Below are positions 10,314-20,818 of a stretch of 64,000 bases of DNA, in pieces. The DNA comes from Albimonas sp963816545 (GTDB taxonomy: Bacteria > Pseudomonadota > Alphaproteobacteria > Rhodobacterales > Rhodobacteraceae), in the NCBI GenBank assembly GCA_963816545.1, contig CAWFLE010000004.1, positions 1 to 64,000 of the forward strand. Direction: 5' to 3'. A model generated the notes under the pieces. That model saw only the letters and a list, made by a program, of their open reading frames with translations, was not told the DNA's origin and made no database searches. The translations under genes and the position numbers were made by a program. Positions within the stretch are counted from its first letter, which is position 1. The number at the start of each line of letters is the position of its first letter.

Positions 10314-11114
10314 ATGGACCGCAAGCTGACACGGGACGGGGAGGTCGTGCGCCTGGACGACGGCGTCGTCGTCCAGAACAACGCCTGGGGACGCGGGAAC
10401 CTCGTCAACGGCCGCGACTACGTGCAGACGGTGGCGTGCGGCGACGCGCTGGCGGACGGGGTGCGGATGGACTGGGCCTGGCCCGCGGCCTCTCCGGGCA
10501 TCCGCGCCTATCCCCAGCTCCTCGTCGGCCGAAAGCCCTGGGGGCCCGACGCGGGCGGCGACCTCCTCCCTCTCCGAATTTCGGAGGCCCACGGCCTCGC
10601 CGCCCGCTTCGACCTCGCCTGGGGCGGCGAGACCGAGGGCTTCAACGTGGCGTTCGACCTCTGGATCACCGACCGTCCCGACGGAGGGCCCGAGGCCATT
10701 TCCGCCGAGCTCATGGTCTGGCTGAAGCGCGGCGACTTCGCCCCCGCCGGCCAGAAGACGGCGCAGGTCCAGGTGCTCGGCCAGGACGCCCCCGTGCACA
10801 TGCGGGAGGATCACGGCGGCGGCTGGACCTACCTCGCCGTCGTCCCGGATCGCGCGGCTCCGCACGGCGAGATCGACCTCGGCGCCCTCGTCGCGCAGCT
10901 TCAAGCGGAGGGGCTGCTGCGCCCCGACCACTGGATCGTCAGCGTGGAGCTCGGCGCCGAGGTCAAGCACGGGGAAGGCTGGCTCGCGATCCGCGACTTC
11001 GCCGTCGCGCGCTCCGGCCACGCCGCGGCGGGAACGGAAGGCGCCACCGCCCTCGTCCTCGCGCCCGATCCCCAGCCGCCCCTGACCCTCTCGTTCGTCG
11101 ATCTCGCCTTCTGA
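10314..11114 (+). CDS. Glycoside hydrolase family 12-like protein (endoglucanase/xyloglucanase fold), no signal peptide
   Basis: A 266-residue beta-jelly-roll protein. Its GH12 landmarks in order are VVQNNAWG near residue 18, MDWAWP, AYPQLLVGRKPWG, GFNVAFDLWITD, ELMVWLKRG and VELGAEVKHGEG. The Glu of ELMVW matches the nucleophile position, and the Glu of GAEVKHGEG matches the acid/base position. GH12 enzymes cut beta-1,4-glucans and are normally secreted; here the ATG with a GGAGGG site gives a mature-like start and no export signal. It is divergent from cobA. Family assignment is by motif reading only. Confidence 0.72.
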   Translation: MDRKLTRDGEVVRLDDGVVVQNNAWGRGNLVNGRDYVQTVACGDALADGVRMDWAWPAASPGIRAYPQLLVGRKPWGPDAGGDLLPLRISEAHGLAARFDLAWGGETEGFNVAFDLWITDRPDGGPEAISAELMVWLKRGDFAPAGQKTAQVQVLGQDAPVHMREDHGGGWTYLAVVPDRAAPHGEIDLGALVAQLQAEGLLRPDHWIVSVELGAEVKHGEGWLAIRDFAVARSGHAAAGTEGATALVLAPDPQPPLTLSFVDLAF

Positions 11115-11189
11115 CGGCGGAGCCTTCGCCACGCCCGCCGCGCAACCTCCGGGGGTCGGAGCAGCCGCGCCGCCTGCCGCGAGAGCATC

Positions 11190-11209
11190 CCTCGGCGTCC
11201 TCGCCGAGG
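11190..11209. repeat. Hairpin in the 483-bp gap after the GH12-like gene
   Basis: CCTCGGCG and its complement with a TCCT loop, 75 bp after the stop codon; it may be a terminator. I see no supportable gene in the rest of 11115-11597 on either strand. Confidence 0.45.
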
Positions 11210-11597
11210 CTCAGCGGCACAATCAGGCCGAATCCCCGCCACCCGCAGGACCTTCGCCGCCGCCCCCCGTGCGCCGTGGCCGCGACCGGGCCATCCCGGC
11301 CCTCCCGCAGATCCAGCGCCACGGCCAGCATCATCGGCGCCCCGCGCCCGGCTCCCGTGGGTCTCCGCGAGATGACTGGCGGCGGCGAGCCCCCGCCCCC
11401 CACGCCATGCTTCCCCCGCGGCTCCCGGCCCCGCCGGACGCGCCGCCGCCCGACCCCGAGCCCCTCGCCGCCAAACCGGATACGGCGGCGCCCGCGTCCT
11501 CCCGCCAAACCGGCGCGAAGCCTCTTCCGCCCCTTCGACGCTTTCCCCGCCGCCCCGATTGCGGCATCACGACCTCCGAGACACGTCCGGAGGCCCC

Positions 11598-12371
11598 ATG
11601 CAGCTCAACCAGATCGTCCACGAGCCCGAGGGCGAGGAGGTCGCGCCCCCCCTCGTCGTCGCCCACGGCCTTTTCGGCTCCGCCCGCAACTGGGGTCCCG
11701 TGGCGAAGACGCTGGCGAAGCGCCGCCGCGTGATCGCCCTCGACATGCGCAACCACGGCGAGAGCCCGCACACGCCCACCCACACCTACGCCGACATGGC
11801 GCAGGACCTCGCCGACGCGCTGGCGCCCTTCCCCGAGGCCGACCTCATGGGCCACTCCATGGGCGGCAAGGCCGCGATGATCCTCGCCCTGACCGACCCG
11901 CCCAGGGCGCTCCGCCGCCTGATCGTCGCCGACATCGCCCCCGTGGCCTACACCCACAGCCACCTCGGCTACATCCGCGCGATGCAGGGCATCGACCTCA
12001 CGCAGCTCTCCCGCCGCTCCGAGGCCGAGCGTCTCCTCGCCCCGCAGGTCGAGGACCGCAGCCTCCGCGCCTTCCTCCTCCACTCCCTCACCTCCGGCCC
12101 CGACGGCCTCCGCTGGCGCCTCAACCTCTCCGCGCTGGCGGACGCGATGCCCGAACTCGTCGCCTTCCCCGAGGATCTGACCTCCCCCTACCATGGCCCC
12201 GCGCTGTTCCTCGCCGGCGAAACCTCCGACTACGCCCTCCCCCACCAGGACCGCATCCGCGCCCTGTTCCCGCACGCCCGCATCGTCACCCTGAAGAACA
12301 CCGGCCACTGGCTCCACGCCGAGGCGCCCGAGGCCTTCGCCAGGACCGTCGCCGCCTATCTGGACGCCTGA
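11598..12371 (+). CDS. Alpha/beta fold hydrolase (YbfF-like esterase)
   Basis: A 257-residue serine hydrolase. HGLFGSARNW (oxyanion region) lies near residue 23, the nucleophile elbow is GHSMGGK, an acidic residue lies in AGETSDYA, and the catalytic histidine is in NTGHWLHAEAPEAF. The pattern fits the small acyl-CoA/carboxyl esterases of the YbfF group; the physiological substrate is unknown. The ATG was chosen for the CCGGAGG ribosome-binding site. The acetyltransferase gene follows after 16 bp and is probably co-transcribed. Confidence 0.88.
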   Translation: MQLNQIVHEPEGEEVAPPLVVAHGLFGSARNWGPVAKTLAKRRRVIALDMRNHGESPHTPTHTYADMAQDLADALAPFPEADLMGHSMGGKAAMILALTDPPRALRRLIVADIAPVAYTHSHLGYIRAMQGIDLTQLSRRSEAERLLAPQVEDRSLRAFLLHSLTSGPDGLRWRLNLSALADAMPELVAFPEDLTSPYHGPALFLAGETSDYALPHQDRIRALFPHARIVTLKNTGHWLHAEAPEAFARTVAAYLDA

Positions 12372-12387
12372 ACCCGCGGAGCCTCCC

Positions 12388-12949
12388 ATGCCAGGCCAGA
12401 AGACCCGGATGCTGAACGGCGAGCGCTACCTCGCCTCCGACCCCGAGCTCGTCCGAGACCGCGCCCGCGCCGACGCCTGGATGGACCGCTTCAACGCCCG
12501 CCTCGCCCTCCCGCCCGAGGCGCGCCACGCCCTCCTGCGCGAGCTTCTCAGCCATACCGGCGCGGGCGCCGTCATCCGCCCGCCCTTCCACTGCGACTAC
12601 GGCTTCAACATCCGCCTCGGCGCCGGGGCGTTCCTGAACTTCGGGTGCATCATACTGGACGCGGTCGAGGTCTCCATCGGCGACGCGACCCAGATCGGGC
12701 CCGGCGTCCAGATCCTGACCGCCGACCACCCCGAGGAACCCAGAGGATCGGCGCCGGGGGCTGGAATTCGGCCGCCCCGTCCGCATCGGCGCCAATGTCT
12801 GGATCGGCGGCGGCGCGCTGGTCATGCCCGGCGTGACCGTCGGCGACGACGCCATCGTCGGCGCCGGCGCCGTCGTCACGAGCGACGTCGCCGCCGGCGC
12901 CACCGTGGTCGGCAACCCCGCCCGCCCGCGGACGCCTCGCGCGGGCTGA
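12388..12949 (+). CDS. Maltose O-acetyltransferase family sugar O-acetyltransferase (frameshifted)
   Basis: A left-handed beta-helix acyltransferase of the LacA/NodL/Maa group. It has an N-terminal Mac domain (KTRMLNGERYLASDPEL) and hexapeptide repeats (IRLGAGAFLNFGCIILD, IGDATQIGPGVQILTADHP). After a +1 shift near 12745 it continues as FGRPVRIGANVWIGGGALV and VGDDAIVGAGAVV, ending VVGNPARPRTPRAG. Removing one G in the AGAGGATCGG stretch restores about 187 residues, normal for the family. The enzyme acetylates hydroxyl groups of sugars with acetyl-CoA. Confidence 0.87.
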
Positions 12950-12988
12950 CGGCCGCCTCCGAAGCCCGACGCCGGGGCGGCCCCGATC

Positions 12989-13462
12989 TCACGCGTCGAC
13001 AACCCACCCGACCAGGGGCGCGACGAGGACCACCCCCGGCCCGGCGATGAAGGTCACGGGCGATGAGCGGACCGTCGATCCCGAACATCGCGGCCACGAG
13101 TCCCGCGAGAACGGCCGTCCCCGCGGTGGAAACGGTCGCCGCCGCCACGGCCGAGGCGCGTCGGGACCAGGATCGCCGCCACGAAGCCGCACAGGCCGCG
13201 AATATGAGGGCGGCGGGCCCGCGCAAACCCCGAAGATCACGGGAAACGCCACCGCCGCGTAGGAGAGGATATCCCCGACGATGAGGGGGATGCTCATATC
13301 GTCCTGCATGAGCGCCCCCAGGAGCCCGACGATCAGGCTCGGGATCACGCCGCCGCCCAGCGGCATCGTGACGAAGGCGAACAGGGGTAACCGCAGGTTG
13401 AGCTCACCGCGCAGGGAACCGGGCTTCGCCCCCGCCCGCGGCGACCGAGGTTCGTCCCGCAT
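12989..13462 (-). CDS. Small multi-pass membrane protein, unknown (frameshifted)
   Basis: From the ATG at 13462 the product starts MRDEPRSPRAG and has hydrophobic segments at LPLFAFVTMPLGGGVIPSLI and IVGDILSYAAVAFPVIFGVC. The frame then shifts near 13215 (one base missing) to ALIFAACAASW and TVSTAGTAVLAGLVAAMFGI. It shifts again near 13060 (one base extra) to VTFIAGPGVVLVAPLVGWVV. Joined, this is about 157 residues with four or five membrane spans. I do not recognise the family. Hydrophobic segments that continue across both breaks argue that it is one real gene with sequence errors. Confidence 0.55.
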   Translation of the reverse strand: MRDEPRSPRAGAKPGSLRGELNLRLPLFAFVTMPLGGGVIPSLIVGLLGALMQDDMSIPLIVGDILSYAAVAFPVIFGVCAGPPPSYSRPVRLRGGDPGPDAPRPWRRRPFPPRGRPFSRDSWPRCSGSTVRSSPVTFIAGPGVVLVAPLVGWVVDA

Positions 13463-13726
13463 CGCCCGCCTCCATCCCCCCGAGGACGGCTCGATCCTCT
13501 CCGCCGCCCCTTGAAGATCCGAGCGTCGCGCCGCGCCCGCCGTCCACCCGGCAGGCGCGCTTCGCCGAAGCCTCGTCCGGTGCGGAGAAGGCGGAGCGTG
13601 GCCCCTCCCGTCCATGGATGGACGCGCCCCGACCGCTTCCGGAAGACCTCAGCGCCCCCATCTCGATCCGGCTTCGCGCAAAGCGAGAGGGCGCCCCGAA
13701 GGACGCCCTGCCCCGCCCGCCGGCAG

Positions 13727-14185
13727 TCACTCGTACAGATCGTCCTCGTAGCGCGGCCGCGGCTTGCGCTTCCGCGCCCGCATGGTCCGCCCCAGCTTCG
13801 AGGCTTCGCGGAACGCCGTCAGCGCCAGCTCCGCCATGATCAGCTCCCGGCTCGGCCCCACCGGAGGAACCGCGCCCGGCGGCGGAGGAACCGGCCCCGC
13901 GGCGCCCGGCGGCACGCCCATCGCCCGCAACTGCATCCGGCGCCGCCACGCCATCCCGATCAGCAGCCCCGCCAGCAGCCACAGCGCGCCCATGAAGAAC
14001 GCGCCCCCGACCCAGCCGAGCCACAGCACCAGCAGCCAGAACAATCCGGTCCCGAAGAACGCCGCCGCCAGCAGCAGGCACAGCCCCATCATCACCGGGA
14101 GCGCCGCGGAGGAGACCCCCGCCGCGACCCCCATGGAGATCGCCTGCGCCAGCTGCGCCGCCAGCCCCGCGAAGACCCCCCTCAC
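13727..14185 (-). CDS. Holin-like / phage-holin-family membrane protein paired with DUF883
   Basis: A 152-residue protein with two long hydrophobic stretches (VSSAALPVMMGLCLLLAAAF and FMGALWLLAGLLIGMAW). A proline-rich linker and a basic/acidic C-terminal tail (RKRKPRPRYEDDLYE) follow. The GTG start lies 4 nt after the DUF883 gene. Membrane proteins of this size beside DUF883 proteins occur widely in proteobacteria; the function is unknown, with a membrane stress role suspected. The 264 bp downstream (13463-13726) hold no gene I can support. Confidence 0.65.
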   Translation of the reverse strand: MRGVFAGLAAQLAQAISMGVAAGVSSAALPVMMGLCLLLAAAFFGTGLFWLLVLWLGWVGGAFFMGALWLLAGLLIGMAWRRRMQLRAMGVPPGAAGPVPPPPGAVPPVGPSRELIMAELALTAFREASKLGRTMRARKRKPRPRYEDDLYE

Positions 14186-14189
14186 GGCC

Positions 14190-14522
14190 TCACCGCCGCG
14201 GGGCCGAGAGATATCCGAAGATCAGCCCGATGAAGGCCGCGCCCGCCACCGCCGTCAGCGGCTTCTCGCGCACGTAGTCGGCGGCTTCCTCGATCCCCAG
14301 CTCGGCGCGGGCATAGGCGTCGTCCCGCATCTCCTCGCCCCGGCGCTTCGCTTGCGCCACGGCGCCCCGCGCGCGGGACTTCGCGCCGTCATATTCGTCG
14401 ACCGCCAGCTTCTGCAGCGTGTCGGTCAGCTTGGTGACGTCGCCGCGCAGCGTCTCGAGCTGCTTCTGAAGCTCCTCGTACTTCGCTTCCGCGTCCTTGC
14501 CCGTGGTGGACCCCGTAGCCAT
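14190..14522 (-). CDS. DUF883 (ElaB/YqjD-like) family protein
   Basis: A 110-residue protein with a long charged coiled coil (AEAKYEELQKQLETLRGDVT, then DEYDGAKSRARGAVAQAKRR). It ends in a C-terminal membrane anchor (REKPLTAVAGAAFIGLIFGY) preceded by the typical EKP. YqjD-type proteins are inner-membrane anchored and have been linked to ribosome association in stationary phase in E. coli. The ATG at 14522 has a GGAGGG site 10 nt upstream. It is the first gene of a two-gene unit with the holin-like protein. Confidence 0.83.
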   Translation of the reverse strand: MATGSTTGKDAEAKYEELQKQLETLRGDVTKLTDTLQKLAVDEYDGAKSRARGAVAQAKRRGEEMRDDAYARAELGIEEAADYVREKPLTAVAGAAFIGLIFGYLSAPRR

Positions 14523-14572
14523 GAAGAAACTCCCTCCGTTCCAGGCGCGTCTATCCGGTTCATCAACGCGAA

Positions 14573-14598
14573 CCGGCGCGGGAGGGTTCCCGCGCCGG
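14573..14598 (-). terminator. Hairpin between the thiolase and DUF883 genes
   Basis: CCGGCGCGGGA and its perfect complement with a 4-nt loop, 50 bp past the thiolase stop codon and upstream of DUF883. It probably separates the two transcription units. Confidence 0.6.
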
Positions 14599-14647
14599 AA
14601 CGTCATTCCGTCAGGCGGAGGAACCGTCCCGCCCCATCAGGTGAACC

Positions 14648-15843
14648 TCAAATCCGCTCGATGGCAAGGGCGATGCCCTGCCCGCCGCCGATGCACATCG
14701 TCACAAGCCCGTAGCGCCCGCCGATCCGCTCCAGCTCGTACATGCACTTCACCGTGATGATCGCCCCCGTGGCCCCCACCGGGTGCCCCAGCGCGATGGC
14801 CCCGCCGTTGGGGTTCACCTTGGCCGGGTCCAGCCCCAGCCCCTTGTTCACCGCGCAGGCCTGGGCGGCGAAGGCCTCGTTCGAACTCGACCACGTCGAA
14901 CTCGTCGGCCGACATCCCGATCCGCTCCAGCAGCTTCTTCACCGCCGGCACCGGCCCGATGCCCATCACCTCCGGCCGCACGCCGGCATGGGCGTAGCCC
15001 AGCAGCCGGGCGCGCGGCTTCAGCCCCTCGGCCTGCGCCGCTTCGGCATCCGCCAGCACCAGCGCCGCCGCCCCGTCGTTGATGCCCGAGGCGTTGCCCG
15101 CCGTCACCATCCCGTCCTTGCGGAACGCAGGCTTCAGCCCCGCCAGCGTCTCCAGCGTCGTCGCGCGAGGATGCTCGTCGGTGTCGAAGGCGACCATGTC
15201 GCGGCCCTTCTTCACCTCGATCGGCACGATCTGCTCCTTGAACCGCCCCTCGGCGATGGCCGCCTTCGCCCGCTCCTGGCTATCGAAGGCGAAGCGGTCC
15301 ATGTCCTCGCGCCCGATCTGGTGCTCCGACGGCGACGTTCTCCGCCGTGATCCCCATATGCCCGTTTCCGAACGGATCGTTCAGCGCGCCCAGCATCATG
15401 TCGTTGGCGACGATGTCGCCCATCTTCTGCCCGAAGCGGGCCTGCGTCATGATGTAGGGCCCGCGGCTCATGGCCTCGGCGCCGCCGGCCAGCGCGAACT
15501 CCGCGTCCCCCAGCAGCAGCGACTGCGCGGCGGAGACGATGGCCTGCGCCCCCGACCCGCACAGCCGGTTGACGTTCATGGCCGGCGTCTCGTCGGGGAT
15601 GCCCGCCTCGATGGCCGCGACCCGGCTCAGGTACATGTCCCGCGGCTCGGTGTTGATGACGTGCCCGTAGGCGACATGCCCGATCCGCTTCGGATCGATT
15701 CCCGCGCGCTCCATCGCGGCCTTCGCGGCGGCGGCGCCGGTCTGGATCGGCGGCGTCCCCGCCAGCGCGCCGCCGAACGTCCCGATGGCCGTCCGCGCGC
15801 CCGACAGGATCACGATCTCCCTGGGCATGGCATCCTTCGGCAT
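14648..15843 (-). CDS. Acetyl-CoA C-acyltransferase (thiolase), two frameshifts
   Basis: A thiolase-superfamily enzyme with active-site cysteine in NRLCGSGAQAI, then GGAEAMSRGPYIM, and after the shifts ANASGINDGAAALVL, GGAIALGHPVGATGA and CIGGGQGIA near the C-terminus. Frameshifts lie near 15333 (after ITAENVAV) and 14882 (in the NEAFAAQACAVN block). Deleting one base at each gives about 397 residues, the normal length. It forms or cleaves beta-ketoacyl-CoA. A second thiolase in the PHB locus (41418) is intact, so this copy may serve fatty-acid or amino-acid breakdown. The ATG at 15843 has a GGGAG site. Confidence 0.87.
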
Positions 15844-15989
15844 CCGTCTTCTCCCTGGTCCCCGGGGCCGCGCCCCTTGTCGCGGCGCACCATACGCCCG
15901 CGCAGGTCGCCCCCGCAACCGCGGCGCTTGAACGGAACCTTCATGATTTGCGGGCGAGATGCCGTCGTTCGATGCAGCCGGAGCCACAC

Positions 15990-18075
15990 ATGTCCGTTCG
16001 CACCCAGATCATGCGCCTCGCGCCCCTCGCCGCGGCCGGGATGATCCTGATCGCCGGCGTGTTCCTGATCGCCGATGAGGTCGAATCGAAGTTCGAGCGT
16101 GAGGCGAACGCCGGCCGCGACGTCCTCATGGCCGCCGAAACGGCGGAGCGGCGGCTCCTTCGGCTCGGCCTCGACGGGCGGGCCTTCCTGCTCTCGCCCT
16201 CGGCCGAAGCGCGCGCCCGGGAGGAGGAGCAGGCGACCGCCGCCGATGCCGCCTTCGACGCCCTCTATCAAGAGGTTCCGGCCCTCGGCGCGCCGGAGAT
16301 CGAGGCGCGCCTTCCGGCCGTGAGGGCGTCGCTCGCCGGCTACCGGGAGACGTTCGCGGCCCTCATTTCGACGCGGGAACGTCTGGGCTAAGACCAGGAA
16401 GCGGGCCTTCAGGGAGAGCTGCGCCGCGCCGTCCACGAGGCGGAGCGGACGCTCGAGGGCATCGACAGCCCCGATCTGCTGGTCCAGCTCCTGTCGATGC
16501 GGCGGGACGAAAAGGATTTCATGCTGCGGGGAGACGATAAATACGTCGACCAGCTCGCCCAGCGGGTCGCCGCGATGGAGGCGCTGCCCCGCTTCGCCTT
16601 CGCCCCGATGGCGCCTGAGCAGGTGCTCGCCCCTCTGCGCAGCTATCGCGAGGCCTTCGCCGCCTACGCCGCAGCCTCCGCCGAGGCGCGGACCCTGACC
16701 GCCGAGGCGGAGACGCGCCTCACGAATCTGGAGCCGCAGCTCCAGGCCCTGCGCGACGACGTGGAGGCGGCGGCGGCGCTGGCCGCCGAACGCGGCGAGA
16801 CCGCGGCGACGATCGCCAGCGTGGTCGCGCTCGTGACCGCGGCGGCGCTGATCGGGGCCATCGTGTTCGCCGCCCGCCGCCTCGCGGGCCGGATCGCGTC
16901 GCCGCTGGCGGATCTCGCCGCCGCCCTCAAGGCGCTGGCCGAGGGCAAGACGGGCGTGCAGCTCGCCGGCCGCGGCCGCAAGGACGAGATCGGGGCCATC
17001 GTCTCCGCCTTCGACGCGCTGGAAGCCCGCCTTCGGGCGGAGGCCGAGACGCGCGACGCCGCCAACCGCGCCGCCGCAGAGGCCGAGCGCGCCCGCGCCA
17101 GCGACGAGGCGGAGGCCGCGCGGCGGGAGAAGGCGCGCCTCGACGCCGCCGTGCGCACCATGGGCGCGGGGCTGGAGCAGCTGGCGGCGGGAGACCTCTC
17201 GGCCCGCATCGGAGCCGACCTGACCGGCGAATTCGCGCCCCTGCGGGAGGCGTTCAACGCCACCGTGGAGCGGCTGGCGGACGTGGTGCTGCGCATCCGC
17301 GCGGCCGCCGACACGCTGCACGGCGCCACCGGCGACATCGCGGACGGGAGCCGGGAACCTGAACGACCGCACCGGCTCGCAGGCCGCCTCGCTGGAGGAG
17401 ATGGCCGCGACGGTGGAGGAGATCTCCTCCACCCTTCGCGCCACCGCCGAATCCGCCTCCGACGCCGAGGCCGCGGTCTCCGAGGCGGTGGACCGCGCCG
17501 AGCGTGGGACCGGCGTGATGCAGGAGGCCGCCGAGGCGATGACCCGGATCGAGACCAGCGCCGGCCGGATCGCGGAGATCAACGGCGTGATCGACGCTAT
17601 CGCCTTCCAGACCAACCTCCTCGCCCTCAACGCCGCCGTGGAGGCCGCGCGGGCGGGGGAGGCCGGCAAGGGCTTCGCCGTGGTGGCGGAGGAGGTGCGC
17701 ACCCTCGCCCAGCGCAGCTCGGAGGCCGCCAAGGACATCGCCAACGTGATCCGCGAGAGCACGGGCCACGTCTCGGAGGGGGTCCGTCTCGTGGGCCGCA
17801 CCGCCGAGTCCCTGTCGGAGATCGGGCGCTCCGTGTCCTCGGTGGCGGGCAACATCCGCGACATCTCCGCCGCGGGACGGGAGCAGGCCGACGCCATCGC
17901 CGAGATCTCCGACGCCGCGAGCCGCATGGACGAGATGACCCAGCGCAACGCCGAGCTCGCGGACGCAAGCGCCCGCCGCGCCCAGGACCTCCGGCAGGAG
18001 GCTGCGGGCCTGCGGGACCTGGTCGGCGTCTTCCGCGAGGGGGTCGCCTCCGCCCGCTCGCGCGCGGCCGCCTGA
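15990..18075 (+). pseudogene. Methyl-accepting chemotaxis protein with an in-frame stop and a frameshift
   Basis: The frame starts MSVRTQIMRLAPLAAAGMIL (membrane segment). A periplasmic helical sensor of HBM-like type follows, interrupted by TAA at 16389-16391 in the otherwise open frame. It resumes DQEAGLQGELRRAVHEAERT and has RRDEKDFMLRG near 16500. Then come a second membrane span (VALVTAAALIGAIVFAARRL), a HAMP domain and a coiled coil. After a +1 shift near 17355 the signalling domain contains IAFQTNLLALNAAVEAARAG and FAVVAEEVRTLAQRS. One TAC-to-TAA change plus one base removal would restore about 694 residues. No chemotaxis operon is nearby. It may be a real pseudogene or carry sequence errors like its neighbours. 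Confidence 0.85.
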
Positions 18076-18087
18076 GGCCCGCCCTCC

Positions 18088-18113
18088 CCGCCGCCGCTTG
18101 AAAACGGCGGCGG
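18088..18113 (+). terminator. Hairpin after the chemoreceptor gene
   Basis: CCGCCGCCG and its complement with an 8-nt loop, 13 bp after the stop codon and 55 bp before argG. It separates the two genes. Confidence 0.55.
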
Positions 18114-18167
18114 CGCGGGCTAAGCGCGGGGCGCGACCGACCCTCCCAGATCCGCGAGCCCTCGCCC

Positions 18168-19377
<1,210 letters not shown>

Positions 19378-19388
<11 letters not shown>

Positions 19389-19866
19389 GGCCCCCGCGCC
19401 CGACAGCCTTGCGGAAGGTGAGGCTGGTCGGGCGCGAAAACCCCGGATGCGCCGTCTCGCCCACCTGTCCGAACCCCAGCCGCGCGAAGGTCAGGTGGTT
19501 CTCCTCAAGCTCCACCCGCGTCTGCAGCTCCAGCGCCGGCAGCCCCGCCTCCCGCGCCAGCGCCTCCGCCGCCGCCATCAGCGCCCGGCCGACGCCCTGC
19601 CCCTGCCGCGCGGGCGCCACCGCCATCTTGCTCAGGTGAAGCGCCTCCTCGCGCCGGTCCGCGAACAGGCACCCCGCCAGGCGCGCCCCCTCCCGGGCCA
19701 GCAGAAGCGTCTCGGCCCCAGCCTTGGCCTCCAGCGCCTCCGCATCCATGCGCGAGAGCGAGGAGGGCGGGTCGATCCGCCCCTCCATCCCCGCGAACGC
19801 CTCCCCGATCAGCGCCCGGAGCGCCTCCCAGTCCGAGAACCCGTCGGCCCGCCGCACCTCGACCAT
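19378..19866 (-). CDS. GNAT family N-acetyltransferase
   Basis: A 162-residue protein of the GNAT fold. The acetyl-CoA binding motif A is LSKMAVAPARQGQGVGRALM near residues 95-115, and FARLGFGQVGETAHPGF is the typical motif B/C-terminal region. The N-terminal half is variable, so the substrate cannot be predicted. The ATG at 19866 is preceded by GGGACGG; a longer reading of the frame is arginine-rich and unlikely. Confidence 0.85.
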
Positions 19867-20075
19867 CCGTCCCAGCCCCTCGCCGGCCGGCGCCGCACCG
19901 ACCCGACCCCTCGGGCGCGCCCGACCAGCCACGCCTCGACCCGCAGCTTCGCCCGCGCCGCCCCGGACGACCGCGGCTCAGGCGGCGCCCCTGCCGAAAC
20001 CTGCGGGGCGGGAGGCGCTGGTAAACAGGATGCCAAGCCCTCCGCGCGCCGTCACCCGTAAACCTTCGCGTAACG

Positions 20076-20095
20076 TTGTTAACCTCGCTTAACAA
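20076..20095. promoter_or_regulatory. AT-rich inverted repeat in the GNAT/pgsA divergent region
   Basis: TTGTTAA-CCTCGC-TTAACAA is a perfect 7-bp inverted repeat in one of the few AT-rich spots of the 373-bp gap (19867-20239) between two divergent genes. It may be an operator. Its TTAA-N6-TTAA spacing is one base short of the CtrA consensus (N7). Confidence 0.4.
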
Positions 20096-20103
20096 TTCCC
20101 CCC

Positions 20104-20124
20104 CGCGTTTCGCAGCGAAACGCG
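20104..20124. repeat. GTTTCGCAGCGAAAC palindrome, copy 1
   Basis: CGCGTTTCG-CAG-CGAAACGCG: 9-bp perfect arms with a 3-nt centre. A second hairpin (GCCTCC...GGAGGC, 20124-20143) abuts it. The same core recurs at 21518 and 51358. The rest of the gap holds no gene. Confidence 0.65.
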
Positions 20125-20239
20125 CCTCCCTTGAAACGGAGGCTGGGTCGCTCACGTTGAGGGTCTGGCGGCCCCCTCGGCGTCCCTCCGGCCCGAGGCC
20201 CGCTTGACAGACGCCGCCCCGGCGGAGGAAGCAACCCGC

Positions 20240-20818
20240 ATGAACCTGCCCAACGTCCTGACCGTCGTCCGCATGATCGCGGCGCCCCTGGTGGCGCTGG
20301 TCTTCCTGCTGCCCCGCCCGATGGCGGACATGGCGGCGCTGATCCTGTTCATCGGGGCCTCGGTCACGGACTGGTTCGACGGGTATCTCGCCCGGAAGTG
20401 GAACCAGACCAGCAGCTTCGGGCGGATGCTCGATCCGATCGCCGACAAGGCGATGGTGATGATCGCGCTCGCGGTGCTGATGATGCTGGCGGGGCCGAAC
20501 CCGTGGCTGTTCGTGCCCGCCACGGCGATCTTCACGCGGGAGGTGGCGGTCTCGGGCCTGCGGGAGCATCTGGCGGGCAAGGCGACGATCCACGTGACCA
20601 AGCTCGCCAAGTGGAAGACGACGGCGCAGATGGCGGCGATCGCGGTTCTGTTCTTCGCCGGCTGGGCGCAGTTCCAGTGGCAGGCGACCCCGGCGGCGGC
20701 CGTGCTCTGGGCGGGGGTCGCGCTGATCTGGGTGGCGGCGACGCTCACGGTGGTGACCGGCTGGCAGTATTTCAGCCGCGGGATGAAGAGCCCGGCCATG
20801 ACGGGGAAAACGACATGA
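20240..20818 (+). CDS. pgsA: CDP-diacylglycerol--glycerol-3-phosphate 3-phosphatidyltransferase
   Basis: A 192-residue CDP-alcohol phosphotransferase with several membrane spans. The family motif runs from DGYLARKW to GRMLDPIADK (D-G-x2-A-R-x8-G-x3-D-x3-D). It makes phosphatidylglycerophosphate, the precursor of phosphatidylglycerol and cardiolipin, in the inner membrane. I chose ATG 20240, preceded by GGAGGAAGC, over an in-frame TTG at 20204. The stop codon overlaps the moaD start (ATGA), so translation is coupled; pgsA-moaD-moaE is a known Rhodobacterales arrangement. Confidence 0.94.
   Translation: MNLPNVLTVVRMIAAPLVALVFLLPRPMADMAALILFIGASVTDWFDGYLARKWNQTSSFGRMLDPIADKAMVMIALAVLMMLAGPNPWLFVPATAIFTREVAVSGLREHLAGKATIHVTKLAKWKTTAQMAAIAVLFFAGWAQFQWQATPAAAVLWAGVALIWVAATLTVVTGWQYFSRGMKSPAMTGKTT

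Noticed and set aside
20076..20095. CtrA binding site (TTAA-N7-TTAA)
   Set aside because: The spacing is N6, so it does not match the consensus; kept only as an inverted repeat.
20204..20209. TTGACA upstream of pgsA as a -35 box
   Set aside because: No -10-like sequence lies at 16-19 bp, and the site overlaps the region just before the ribosome-binding site.
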